A DNA stretch of 64,000 nucleotides from Paenibacillus sp. FSL K6-1330 (GTDB lineage: Bacteria; Bacillota; Bacilli; Paenibacillales; Paenibacillaceae), in the NCBI RefSeq assembly GCF_037976825.1, contig NZ_CP150269.1, positions 4,911,501-4,975,500 of the forward strand, read 5' to 3'. The notes beneath the pieces were generated by a model that was not told where the DNA came from, did not search any database, and worked only from the letters and a program-made list of their open reading frames with translations. Shown here piece by piece: positions 9,271-17,852 of the stretch. Within the stretch, counting starts at the first letter, position 1; the number at the start of each line of letters is the position of its first letter. A program made the position numbers and the translations under genes.

Positions 9271-11511
9271 ATGAGTTGGTTGAAGTCATTTTTTCCACTG
9301 CATTCATTATTTGTCAAAATGCTGGTGTATTTTCTCATCGTGATTTTCCTGCTCTCCTCCTACAACCTATGGTCGATGACATTCTACTCCCGTAATGTAA
9401 ACAATGAAATTGTCAAATATAATCTGACCCTGATTCGAAATACCGTAGATCAATTTGAGAAACAATACTCCACTTGGAAGAATCTCCTCCTCAACCTTCA
9501 GCACGATGAATTTGTCGGCAATATCAGCAGGCAGGCCGATTCCGGCGGAAAGAAGGGCATCAATTATCTGCAGGTGGATATGGTGATGGATCAGATCCGG
9601 ACCTTGGTAAGCCAGCCCTACTATCACTTGAACAATGTCATGATCTACTACCAAAATTATTCCTTCCTGCTTGAACGGGATGGCATCGTTGACGATGACC
9701 GCATGTTTAAGCATTACTACATAAGCGACTCCTATCCATACGAGTTCTGGAAACGGAGAGATCACGCAACCGGTTTTCTGCATATGCTCCCCAGCAGCAC
9801 TTTCTCCATCGGGACAGAGAAGAGCGAGTTACAGCTGATGCCTCTAATTACAAACGTACAGAGCAGTCCCTGGAAGATCATAGCTCTCGTAAATATGAAA
9901 AGCTGGTATGAATCCTATAAAGGAATGACCGGTTCCCGTTTTCTGCTGATGGACTCGGAGGGAGAAATTCTGTTCGAATCAGCCCCGGATGTGAACACCC
10001 AGCCACTGCCGGAATGGGACGGCCAATCGGAATGGATGATGGAGAAGGGATCTTATTACTTTTTCGAAAAGGGCACCCGCTCCGGCCTCACCTACGTCTC
10101 CATTATCCCGCATAACGAACTCAACCAAAGCATCAGCCGCATGAACTGGATTGCCGTGCTGTTATTTGCAGCTACCCTGCTCATCGGGATTCTGGCATCT
10201 TGGGTATTTTCCCGCAAAATCAATCGGCCGCTCAAGAGAATGGTTACAGGACTGGGCCAGGCGGAGATGGAGCTATATCAAGGGAGCATTGCCGAATTCA
10301 GCGCCATTTCCAACCACCTGAAGGGTTTGCAGCATGAACGAAAGAGCATCAAGGAATGGATGGACCATACCAAACCGCTCTTAACCAGCTACCATTATTT
10401 GGCCCATTTCAAAAACTTTGCACTTGATACCGCCGCTGCCAAAGAGCTTTGGGTCAGCGAGGGTGCATTCATGGTTATCGTTTATCAGTTGAGGTACCGG
10501 CACGTCCCTTCGCGTCAGCTTGATGCCTTAATGACAAGAGCAACCGGCAAGATCAAAGATATGATCACGCTGCAAATACAAGAATCGTTTCCCCTATCCC
10601 ACACCCTTCAGATGGAGGGCAAGCAAATCTTGTCCATTGTGTATACTCAAGAAAAATCTGATATGCTGCAGCAGTGTCTGAGTCAGCTCAAACAGATTTT
10701 TGATCAAGATCAAAGCACTTATCTCGTGAATATTGCGGTTTCGTCCGTGTTCCAGCAAACCTCTGATTTTGACCGGGCTTATGCAGAAGCCATGTCGCTC
10801 CTGCAACAAGCCATGCCGATTGAGGAAACCCAGATCATCTGGGAGAAGGAACGCCGTGAAGATGTAACAGGATTCACTGCCGAGCAAGAGCACGAGTTTT
10901 ACGTGAATTTACAGGCCGGCAACGAGAGCAGCTGCCAATCGCTTATTGAGCGCGCCCTGGATCGATTGCAGCGGCAAGAGGCCACGGCCGATCAACTAAG
11001 CCACTTTGCCAAATCGGTCTCGGTCCGCATGAGAAGGACAGTAGAACTGCTGAAAATCAATATCGACGCACTTCCGGACTACGCAGAAAAGCTTGCATAC
11101 AGCGTGACCCCTGAGCAATACCGCGACATCCTTCTCGACGAGCTCGCCCATGCAGCCCATGCGATCCGTCTGAAACGAGAGGAACATTACGATATCATTC
11201 AATATGTCTTTCATTATCTGGAGTCGCATTACGCTGAAGAAATATCGCTCGAACAGCTTGCTTCTAAACTCAACATGTCGCCTACTTATCTGTCAGGGTA
11301 TATTAAAGAGAAAACGGGGAACAACTTCAGCGACCAATTGAATGCGATTCGAATAACAAAAGCGAAAGAACTACTGCAGACAACAAATATGCCGATTCAG
11401 GAAGTAGGCAACCGGATCGGCTACCGCAATGTCACTTCCTTTATCCGCATGTTCAAAAAAGTAACCGGCCAAACACCAGGTGATTACCGGAAAACCTACT
11501 GGATCCGATAA
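9271..11511 (+). CDS. Membrane-anchored AraC-family regulator with extracytoplasmic sensor domain
   Basis: Predicted one-component transmembrane transcription factor controlling the adjacent sugar transporter. ATG 9271 follows AAGGAG by 7 bases; the frame opens earlier (9229) without a site. 746 residues: first TM at about 15-35 (MLVYFLIVIFLLSSYNLW region), an extracellular dCache-like domain to about 280, second TM at about 288-310 (WIAVLLFAATLLIGILASWVF), a HAMP-like linker, a cytoplasmic middle domain, and a C-terminal AraC/XylS double HTH (EISLEQLASKLNMSPTYLSGYI, then MPIQEVGNRIGYRNVTSFIRMF). This architecture is common in Paenibacillus beside LplABC transporters. The signal is unknown. 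It is convergent with the transporter operon. Confidence 0.92.
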   Translation: MSWLKSFFPLHSLFVKMLVYFLIVIFLLSSYNLWSMTFYSRNVNNEIVKYNLTLIRNTVDQFEKQYSTWKNLLLNLQHDEFVGNISRQADSGGKKGINYLQVDMVMDQIRTLVSQPYYHLNNVMIYYQNYSFLLERDGIVDDDRMFKHYYISDSYPYEFWKRRDHATGFLHMLPSSTFSIGTEKSELQLMPLITNVQSSPWKIIALVNMKSWYESYKGMTGSRFLLMDSEGEILFESAPDVNTQPLPEWDGQSEWMMEKGSYYFFEKGTRSGLTYVSIIPHNELNQSISRMNWIAVLLFAATLLIGILASWVFSRKINRPLKRMVTGLGQAEMELYQGSIAEFSAISNHLKGLQHERKSIKEWMDHTKPLLTSYHYLAHFKNFALDTAAAKELWVSEGAFMVIVYQLRYRHVPSRQLDALMTRATGKIKDMITLQIQESFPLSHTLQMEGKQILSIVYTQEKSDMLQQCLSQLKQIFDQDQSTYLVNIAVSSVFQQTSDFDRAYAEAMSLLQQAMPIEETQIIWEKERREDVTGFTAEQEHEFYVNLQAGNESSCQSLIERALDRLQRQEATADQLSHFAKSVSVRMRRTVELLKINIDALPDYAEKLAYSVTPEQYRDILLDELAHAAHAIRLKREEHYDIIQYVFHYLESHYAEEISLEQLASKLNMSPTYLSGYIKEKTGNNFSDQLNAIRITKAKELLQTTNMPIQEVGNRIGYRNVTSFIRMFKKVTGQTPGDYRKTYWIR

Positions 11512-11520
11512 CACACAGGT

Positions 11521-11540
11521 GAGCGGCCGGCCGCTTTAAC
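11521..11540. terminator. GC-rich palindrome between convergent genes, possible weak terminator
   Basis: Perfect palindrome agcggccggccgct (11522-11535) followed by TTTAA, 10 bases after the regulator's stop and before the stop of the convergent permease. The loop is minimal and the T-run short, so termination strength is doubtful. Confidence 0.35.
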
Positions 11541-11549
11541 CTGCAACCT

Positions 11550-12413
11550 TTAACCTTTTACTGAGCCAATCAAAGCCCCTTTTACAAAATACTTCTGTAT
11601 AAACGGATAGACAAGCAGGATCGGCAAGGTGGACACCATAATGGTAGCGAATTTCAAGCCATCCTCCACCACCACGATATCGCCTACAACCGGACCATCC
11701 GTTCCCGTCAATTGCCCCGACAGCACGATGTTTCTTAAAATCACCTGGAGCGGCTGCATATCAGCATCCCGCAGATACAGCAGCGGTCCCATGAAATTAT
11801 TCCACATCCCGACGGCATAATACAATCCGATGGTAGCCAGCACCGGCTTGGAGAGCGGGAGCACAATCCGGAAGAAGATTCCGATTTCGGACAACCCGTC
11901 TATTTTTCCGGATTCCTCTAGCTCTTGAGGCATACCCATGAAGAAAGTTCGCATGATGAGCAGATTCCAGGTGCCTACCGCTCCGGGCAGCACCATCCCC
12001 CATATCGTATTGACAAAGCCAAGCTCCTTCACGACCAGAAACGTTGGAATCATCCCACCGTTAAAAAACATCGTAAAGACGATTAGCATCAAGATCGGTT
12101 TGCCCATGACCATCTTGGTCTTGGACAGCGCATAAGCCCCAAGTGCCGTTACAATCATAGAAATGGCAGTTCCTGAAATCACATAAATCAACGTGTTCTT
12201 ATATCCTTTCAGCACCCGTCCGTCTTCGAACACATACTGATACATATCCAGGTTGAAGCCCCTCGGCCATAGCCATACTTCCCCGGAGGCGATGGATGCG
12301 GAATCACTGAGGGACACGGCCAGCATATAAACAAACGGGTATAGACACGCCATCACAATCCCGGACAAAATCAAGGCATTGAGCGCGTCAAACCAGTTCC
12401 ATTTGGGTTTCAT
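11550..12413 (-). CDS. Carbohydrate ABC transporter permease, LplC/YtcP type
   Basis: Inner permease subunit of a CUT1-type sugar importer. ATG 12413 is 6 bases from AAGGAGG (a GTG directly before it is too close). 287 residues with six predicted TM segments, starting ALILSGIVMACLYPFVYMLA, and the EAA-type cytoplasmic loop EESGKIDGLSEIGIFFRIVLPLSKP that docks to the ATPase. The C-terminus (YPFIQKYFVKGALIGSVKG) is the hallmark ending of this family. It is third in an operon of binding protein, permease and permease; no ATP-binding subunit is encoded here, so a shared MsmX-like ATPase elsewhere is inferred. The substrate is not deducible; oligosaccharides are usual. Confidence 0.92.
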   Translation of the reverse strand: MKPKWNWFDALNALILSGIVMACLYPFVYMLAVSLSDSASIASGEVWLWPRGFNLDMYQYVFEDGRVLKGYKNTLIYVISGTAISMIVTALGAYALSKTKMVMGKPILMLIVFTMFFNGGMIPTFLVVKELGFVNTIWGMVLPGAVGTWNLLIMRTFFMGMPQELEESGKIDGLSEIGIFFRIVLPLSKPVLATIGLYYAVGMWNNFMGPLLYLRDADMQPLQVILRNIVLSGQLTGTDGPVVGDIVVVEDGLKFATIMVSTLPILLVYPFIQKYFVKGALIGSVKG

Positions 12414-12425
12414 CACGTTCCTCCT

Positions 12426-13343
12426 TTACCAGATGCTGCTTCCGCTGACTCGTCGGCTGAACGAATTGGCCGCGACAATGAAGATAAAGCTGATGATGCC
12501 GGTAAACAGATCAATTGCCGTGGCATAACTGTAATTGCCTTGCGTTAATCCGACCCTGTACACATAGGTGGATATAATATCGGCTGTCTCATAAGTGGCC
12601 GGAGTCGAGAGCAGGTATACTTTCTCAAAGCCGATCTCCAGTATTTTTCCGATATCAAGTATCAAGATAATCACGATCGCCGGCGCGATGCCGGGAAGTG
12701 TAATGTTCAGCGTCTGCTTCCACCGATTAGCCCCATCCATCCGTGCCGCCTCATATAATTGCGGATCGATTGCCGTCAAAGCAGCCAAATAGATGATGGT
12801 GCCCCATCCAATATGCTGCCATACGTCAGTCGTTACATAAATCGATCTAAACCAGGAGGCCTCAACCAGAAAGTTGATCCGGTCGACTCCAATTGCGCTG
12901 AGCAACTGGTTGACCACTCCACCTGTCGGGGACAGAAACATGACCGCGATTCCTGCTACAACCACGTTGGATATGAAATGCGGAAGATAACTGACCGTCT
13001 GGACAAACCGCTTCAAAAAGGATTTGCTCACCTCATTGATGAGTAACGCAAGAATAATAGGAGCCGGAAAACCGAAAATCAGCTTATATAACCCTAATAG
13101 AAATGTATTTCTGAGAACAGGCCAGAAGTCAGGCGTATTAAAAAACATGCTGAAATATTTGAACCCCACCCAGTCGCTCTCCGTGATCCCCTTAAATAAG
13201 TTGTAGTCCATAAAGGCGATCGAAATGCCGAATATGGGAACATACTTAAAAATGATGTAATACAGAGCACAGGGAAGAAGAAGCAGCAGCAGGTATTTGT
13301 CCCGCTTCACTTTCGTCAAGAAACTCGAATTCTGTTCTTGCAA
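12426..13343 (-). CDS. Carbohydrate ABC transporter permease, LplB type
   Basis: Second permease of the sugar importer. TTG 13343 is preferred: AAGGAGG lies 8 bases upstream and the product (305 residues) has family length; the open frame continues 38 codons further to 13457 with non-homologous sequence. Six TM helices are predicted, the first YLLLLLLPCALYYIIFKYVPIFG. The EAA loop is ARMDGANRWKQTLNITLPGIAP and the C-terminus NSFSRRVSGSSIW is typical. The gap to the permease downstream is 12 bases; the binding-protein gene upstream ends 141 bases away. Confidence 0.9.
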   Translation of the reverse strand: MQEQNSSFLTKVKRDKYLLLLLLPCALYYIIFKYVPIFGISIAFMDYNLFKGITESDWVGFKYFSMFFNTPDFWPVLRNTFLLGLYKLIFGFPAPIILALLINEVSKSFLKRFVQTVSYLPHFISNVVVAGIAVMFLSPTGGVVNQLLSAIGVDRINFLVEASWFRSIYVTTDVWQHIGWGTIIYLAALTAIDPQLYEAARMDGANRWKQTLNITLPGIAPAIVIILILDIGKILEIGFEKVYLLSTPATYETADIISTYVYRVGLTQGNYSYATAIDLFTGIISFIFIVAANSFSRRVSGSSIW

Positions 13344-13484
13344 AAAACGTACCCTCCTTAGCGAAATCAAAACTGACCTACAGGCCCCTTCCCATAAGGA
13401 CCGGGACCAGCCTATACTTCCGAAAGCCGGTCCGGGAAAGGAAAGCAGTGCGCTCATCTGGCAACATCCGTGCAGGTATAATTT

Positions 13485-15020
13485 TTACTTGGCTTCGTTT
13501 AGGAACTTTTGCGTCCGCTCATAAGCGCTCCTATGAACATCCAGCACCTGCTGCACGCCAAGCTTGTTCACTTCGTTCACGTAAGCATCCCAATCATCCA
13601 TCGGTTTCTGTCCTAGAATGAACTTGGCAATCTGCTCCTCATGGAACTTTTTCACGGTTTCGCCGACCATGCTCAGCACTTCATTTTCTTCATTTGTATA
13701 GGCGAGCCTTGGCTGCGGCTTCGTTTCATGGTCAGGCGCGATTTTCATCGCTTCCCGCATTTTTGGAGAATACATGGACTCGTAAGCCGTCATATCCAAT
13801 ACCGTATGTGCCCCGATTGTTGCGATGCCCGTCTTGGTTCTCAAGTCGCCGAACTCTTTGTAATCCACGTTGAATTTGCGAGCCCCGTTCTCGGTTGTGA
13901 ATGTCTCCCCTTCCCTACCCCAAGTTGCCAATTCAATTCCTTCGGGGGAGAACAAGAAATCGAGGTACTGAAGAAGCCGATCCCGCTCCTTGGAATTTGC
14001 CGCCACCGCAAAGCCGTCGGACTGCAATCCGGCGAATACATTGTGGGACTTGCCATCCGGAGTTCCAACAGGAGGAACCATATAATCGAGACTGAACTCG
14101 GATGCCTTATCCCCAAGCATTAACGGAAGTTCATCCATGATGCCGATATAGTCGCTGGCGATAAACGATTTGTTCTGAAGCAGCAGATCGTTAAATTGCT
14201 TGCGTTTATGCGCCATAAAGTCAGGTGCTACCAATCCTTCCGCATAAAACTTATTCATGTACTCAACCATTTTCTTGTAATTGTCCTCTGTCGGGCCGTA
14301 GCGCCATTCGTCCTTCTCATCATCGTAATAATAGCTGCTATTGGTGTTAAACGCCGGTGCCATATTAACCAGAGGACTCAAACCGTTAAACACGGCAATC
14401 GGAAAGCTGTCCGGATATATTTCCTTCAATCTTTTCGCAACCGTGTACAATTCGTCGTAGGTGGTCGGCGGCGTCAGATTGTGTTTCTCGAATACGTCGT
14501 CCCGGTAAAGCCATGACCGCCTGGATTGCTGCTCAAGTCCATACAACGGCATAAAATAGTTCTTCCCCTCGGGAGACAGAATAGCTGCCTTTACTTCCGG
14601 ATGGTCCTCGAGAAACTTCCTGTAGTTCGGCATCTGGTCCAAGTGCTCGAAATAGTCGACAAACGCTCCGCTTACCCCGTGCGTGTTGGCGGCATTCAGG
14701 CTGTTGACCATCATAAGATCCGGTATCTCGCCCGAGGATATCGCCAGGTTCATCGTTGTGGTGTAATCACTCATCACAGGTTGTACCTTGAAGGAGATGC
14801 CGGTTTCTTCTTTCAAGTACTTATAAATCGGCCAATTTTCCTTATACGGCCAGTTCGTATGAGAGAAAGTCATCATCTCTAGTGTGACTTCCTTACCTAA
14901 GGCGACGTTTTCATGATTCTCCTCCTTTACCGCGTTTTCTTTTGAGCATCCGCTCAATAACGTGCCGGTTATAATGGCAGCTAATGCCAGCAACCCGAGC
15001 TTTCGGTTCCAAATTTTCAC
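13485..15020 (-). CDS. Sugar-binding lipoprotein of ABC transporter (LplA type)
   Basis: Extracellular solute-binding protein tethered to the membrane. GTG 15020 is preceded by GGGAGAGGG. 511 residues with a lipoprotein signal: K/R at the start, hydrophobic LLALAAIITGTLL and lipobox LSGC (Cys25). The mature part follows the family-1 extracellular binding-protein pattern (EVTLEMMTFSHTNWPY, GEIPDLMMVN, WLYRDDVFEKHNLTPPTTYDELY) and is long (about 500 residues), as in LplA/YtcQ homologues. First gene of the operon; the promoter region lies in 15021-15180 but no convincing hexamers are seen. Confidence 0.92.
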   Translation of the reverse strand: MKIWNRKLGLLALAAIITGTLLSGCSKENAVKEENHENVALGKEVTLEMMTFSHTNWPYKENWPIYKYLKEETGISFKVQPVMSDYTTTMNLAISSGEIPDLMMVNSLNAANTHGVSGAFVDYFEHLDQMPNYRKFLEDHPEVKAAILSPEGKNYFMPLYGLEQQSRRSWLYRDDVFEKHNLTPPTTYDELYTVAKRLKEIYPDSFPIAVFNGLSPLVNMAPAFNTNSSYYYDDEKDEWRYGPTEDNYKKMVEYMNKFYAEGLVAPDFMAHKRKQFNDLLLQNKSFIASDYIGIMDELPLMLGDKASEFSLDYMVPPVGTPDGKSHNVFAGLQSDGFAVAANSKERDRLLQYLDFLFSPEGIELATWGREGETFTTENGARKFNVDYKEFGDLRTKTGIATIGAHTVLDMTAYESMYSPKMREAMKIAPDHETKPQPRLAYTNEENEVLSMVGETVKKFHEEQIAKFILGQKPMDDWDAYVNEVNKLGVQQVLDVHRSAYERTQKFLNEAK

Positions 15021-15394
15021 ACGAGCCCTCTCCCTTATGTATGATGATGTAACGCCAGCCGCTCTTAAGGCAGCATGTCGTTTATGATTTTGATTCTACT
15101 TGCGAACCCGTGCGTTGACTATTGACATTCCTTCCCGTTATTGCCTGTAGCTACGATTCTGAAAAAGTGGCAACTTTCTGAACTACGGTACATTCACCGC
15201 TCAGATCCCGCACCATGGATGGGCCCTTGCCTATTGAATGGAGTTTCTTGCATAGTGCGAATTGACAGTCGGGAAGGGAAATTTTACAATACGGACTAGA
15301 GTCACCCAACGAAAATGAGGAAGCACCCTTTTCGAATCTTGGATGTTCTATTACGATTCAATCCACTGATATCAGAAATGAGGTGCTTTCATTT
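15021..15394. other. Divergent intergenic region between lplA-like operon and comM
   Basis: 374 bases without a gene. The right part holds a strong plus-strand promoter (15262-15290). The left part should hold the minus-strand promoter of the transporter operon; a TAGAAT on the minus strand near 15092-15097 lacks a good -35. No small open frame with a ribosome site was seen. Confidence 0.6.
15262..15290 (+). promoter_or_regulatory. Sigma-A promoter of comM
   Basis: Perfect -35 TTGACA (15262-15267), 17-base spacer, -10 TACAAT (15285-15290), about 100 bases before the comM start. Confidence 0.75.
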
Positions 15395-17005
15395 ATGTAC
15401 GGAAAACTTCATAGCGCTTGCTTGCACGGCATTGACGGCGTTGTCATCCAGGTGGAGGTGGACCTGGCGAACGGGCTGCCCCAAACTTCTATCATCGGTC
15501 TGCCTGATTCCTCCATTCGCGAATCTATTGAGCGGGTTCGGGCATCGATTAAAAACTGCGGTTTTACCTATCCCTTAAAACGGATAACCGTCAATCTTGC
15601 ACCGGCAGATCTGCGCAAAGAGGGCTCTTCCTTCGATCTGGCGATCGCCGTCGGCATATTGCTAACAAGCGAGCAATGGACCTTTTCGAATGCCGGGCAA
15701 ATGTTGATCCTGGGCGAACTTGCACTGGATGGTACACTTAGGCCCATCACAGGGGTATTGCCGATGGTAGAGCAAGCGAAAAAGGAAGGGTATGCCGGGG
15801 TTATTCTCCCGCGCGAAAATGCTCCGGAAGCTGCATTGATCGGGGGAATCGAGGTCTATGGGCTTCAGCATTTAAAGGAGCTTGTTCAGGAAGGACCCGA
15901 TGAAAACATCCATCGTAGTGAAACTGGGGGAACTACAAGCTTTACCGTTTCGCTGTCAATGCTCAGATATGATCGGTCGACGACTCAAAGCGGAACTCAA
16001 GTGGACAGCCTACGGGGCAAGCAGCTTGAAGACTATCGAGATGTGATCGGTCAGCAGCATATCAAACGTGCCTTGACCATTGCTGCCGCAGGCATGCACA
16101 ATATTCTGCTCATTGGGCCCCCGGGTACTGGAAAAACGATGCTCATGAAACGCCTCCCCACCATACTGCCGCCGCTGGCGGACCAAGAAGCGTTGACTAC
16201 AACGAAAATCTTCAGCGCTGCCGGAAAGCTAAAGCCATCCGACGGGTTGATGACAAGACGCCCCTTTCGGTCCCCTCACCATACCATCTCGGCTGGCGGG
16301 CTCATCGGAGGCGGCACCATTCCGAAGCCGGGGGAAGTCAGTCTGGCCCATAAAGGCATTCTCTTCCTGGATGAGCTTCCCGAGTTCTCGAGGCATGTGC
16401 TGGAGGTGCTGCGACAGCCCCTGGAGGATCGCGAAGTAACCATCAGCCGGGCACGAGCGGTATTTACCTTCCCTGCGCACTTCATGCTCGCTTGTTCGAT
16501 GAATCCCTGTCCGTGCGGTTATTACGGCAGTGATCACCCCCATCAACGCTGCACGTGCAGCGTTACCCGAATCGCTCAATACCGCGCTAGAATATCGGGG
16601 CCCTTGATGGATCGGATCGACCTTCAAGTAGACGTGCCTCGGCCTAAGGAATGGCCGGGAAGCGCAATACCTATATCATCCGAGCAAATGCGGGATCAAG
16701 TCTATGCGGCACAAACGATTCAATTGGAACGCTATAAACAGCTCCCGTTCAGCTGGAACAGCGAACTGTTCGGCAGCTTCCTGAGGAAACATGCGGTGCT
16801 GGACAAGGACTCGGCAGAGCTCCTGCAAGCGACAATCGATACGCTGGGCCTGAGCATGCGCGCTTATGACCGAATCCTGAAGCTGGCCAGAACCATTGCC
16901 GATCTGGAGGCATCCGATGCAATACAAAGCCAACATATCGCTGAAGCGATTCAATACCGTCAGCTGGATCGACAATATATCACTGCCGAAGAAACAACTC
17001 GTTGA
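15395..17005 (+). CDS. comM: YifB/ComM family Mg-chelatase-like AAA+ ATPase
   Basis: Hexameric helicase-type ATPase that in other bacteria promotes branch migration of incoming DNA during transformation. ATG 15395 (MYGKLHSACLHGIDG) is preferred over the GTG four codons upstream, since GAGG lies 11 bases before it. 536 residues: N-terminal ChlI-like domain with GLPDSSIRESIERVRASI, Walker A GPPGTGKTMLMKR at about 250-262, Walker B ILFLDELPEF, the CSMNPCPCGY zinc-like segment, sensor MDRIDLQVDVPRP, and a C-terminal Mg-chelatase domain. It has its own promoter, is convergent with yraN, and shares the bidirectional terminator at 17.1 kb. Confidence 0.92.
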   Translation: MYGKLHSACLHGIDGVVIQVEVDLANGLPQTSIIGLPDSSIRESIERVRASIKNCGFTYPLKRITVNLAPADLRKEGSSFDLAIAVGILLTSEQWTFSNAGQMLILGELALDGTLRPITGVLPMVEQAKKEGYAGVILPRENAPEAALIGGIEVYGLQHLKELVQEGPDENIHRSETGGTTSFTVSLSMLRYDRSTTQSGTQVDSLRGKQLEDYRDVIGQQHIKRALTIAAAGMHNILLIGPPGTGKTMLMKRLPTILPPLADQEALTTTKIFSAAGKLKPSDGLMTRRPFRSPHHTISAGGLIGGGTIPKPGEVSLAHKGILFLDELPEFSRHVLEVLRQPLEDREVTISRARAVFTFPAHFMLACSMNPCPCGYYGSDHPHQRCTCSVTRIAQYRARISGPLMDRIDLQVDVPRPKEWPGSAIPISSEQMRDQVYAAQTIQLERYKQLPFSWNSELFGSFLRKHAVLDKDSAELLQATIDTLGLSMRAYDRILKLARTIADLEASDAIQSQHIAEAIQYRQLDRQYITAEETTR

Positions 17006-17093
17006 TGAAAGACAATAACCCATGGTCATCAGGCCGATGACTCATGAAGACTGGAAGTTTGCTCCTATTGCATAAAATAAACCTGTCATACGC

Positions 17094-17131
17094 AAAGAAG
17101 GTGATGGAGCTCAGCTCCTATCACCTTCTTT
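17094..17131. terminator. Bidirectional terminator between comM and yraN
   Basis: Stem aaagaaggtgat (17094-17105) with atcaccttcttt (17120-17131), inner ggagc/gctcc and a TCA loop. It lies between the 3' ends of two convergent genes. Confidence 0.75.
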
Positions 17132-17157
17132 GTTATGGCTGCTTCGGCTCGTACCCA

Positions 17158-17541
17158 TCAAAATGCATTCTCGATATGATCCATCGAGACAGACGTCAGA
17201 TCCGCGCGAAGCATAACGGAGATAACATCAAAACGGATTGGCCGGTCATAATAACGCTTATGATGAACGTACTGCTGGGCCGTGTTTCGGACCTGCATCA
17301 CTTTGCGAGCATTCACGGACTCGGCAGGCGTGCCGAAGCTATTCGTTCCGCTTCGGCTTCTGACCTCAATTACCACAAGGGTCTCCCCTGTTTCAGCGAC
17401 GATGTCCAGTTCTCCAAAGCGGCAGCGCCAATTGCGGTCCAAAATCCGGTAACCTTTTTCAATCAGGGAAGCGGCCGCCAGCTCTTCGGCAGCGGCTCCT
17501 TTTTGCTTGCGGCTGTCCTTTTTACCGGATGGCGAGTTCAT
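17158..17541 (-). CDS. yraN: YraN family (UPF0102) nuclease-fold protein
   Basis: Conserved protein with a restriction-endonuclease-like fold; biochemical role unsettled. 127 residues with the family motifs GAAAEELAAASLIEKGYRIL, RCRFGELDIVAE and VVIEVRSRSG, which place the Glu, Asp and ExR residues of the nuclease core, and FDVISV near the C-terminus. ATG 17541 overlaps the ylqH stop by one base (TAATG), so translation is coupled. Last gene of the rnhB-ylqG-ylqH-yraN unit. Confidence 0.9.
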   Translation of the reverse strand: MNSPSGKKDSRKQKGAAAEELAAASLIEKGYRILDRNWRCRFGELDIVAETGETLVVIEVRSRSGTNSFGTPAESVNARKVMQVRNTAQQYVHHKRYYDRPIRFDVISVMLRADLTSVSMDHIENAF

Positions 17542-17852
17542 TAGGGCATCATCCCTCCATCCTTCGCTTCACGATCTGCACGATAAACATATGTCAACAC
17601 TTCCGCTACAAGCTGGTATAGCACCTCCGGAATCTGCTGATCCAGATCCAGCTTAGAGAGAATCTCCACCAAAGCTGCATCTTCTTGGACAGGGACGCCA
17701 TGCTCTTTGGCTTTGTCTAATATAGACTCCGCCAATTTCCCTTGCCCTTTGGCAACCACAATCGGTGCTTCACTCTCGCCAGGCGTATATTTAAGGGCTA
17801 CCGCCTTTTTCATGGCCGTTATTTGTCCTTGCTCTTTCTCTTCCTTGCTCAT
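17541..17852 (-). CDS. ylqH: Orphan FlhB C-terminal-domain-like protein (YlqH/FlhX type)
   Basis: 103-residue cytoplasmic protein equivalent to the C-terminal cytoplasmic fragment of the flagellar export switch FlhB: KKAVALKYTPG, APIVVAKGQGKLAESILDKA, GVPVQEDAALVEILSKLDL, IPEVLYQLVAEVLTYVYR. It starts immediately after where FlhB carries the self-cleaving NPTH motif, so it lacks both the membrane part and that motif and resembles the processed fragment. The ATG overlaps the ylqG stop by 4 bases (ATGA). The pairing with a FliK-like upstream gene is notable. Role unknown; in other bacteria such orphans can stand in for the FlhB fragment. Confidence 0.85.
   Translation of the reverse strand: MSKEEKEQGQITAMKKAVALKYTPGESEAPIVVAKGQGKLAESILDKAKEHGVPVQEDAALVEILSKLDLDQQIPEVLYQLVAEVLTYVYRADREAKDGGMMP

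Noticed and set aside
11522..11535. Palindrome agcggccggccgct considered as a recombination or operator site
   Set aside because: It sits between convergent 3' ends and is followed by T's; a weak terminator is simpler, and no matching copy was noticed nearby.
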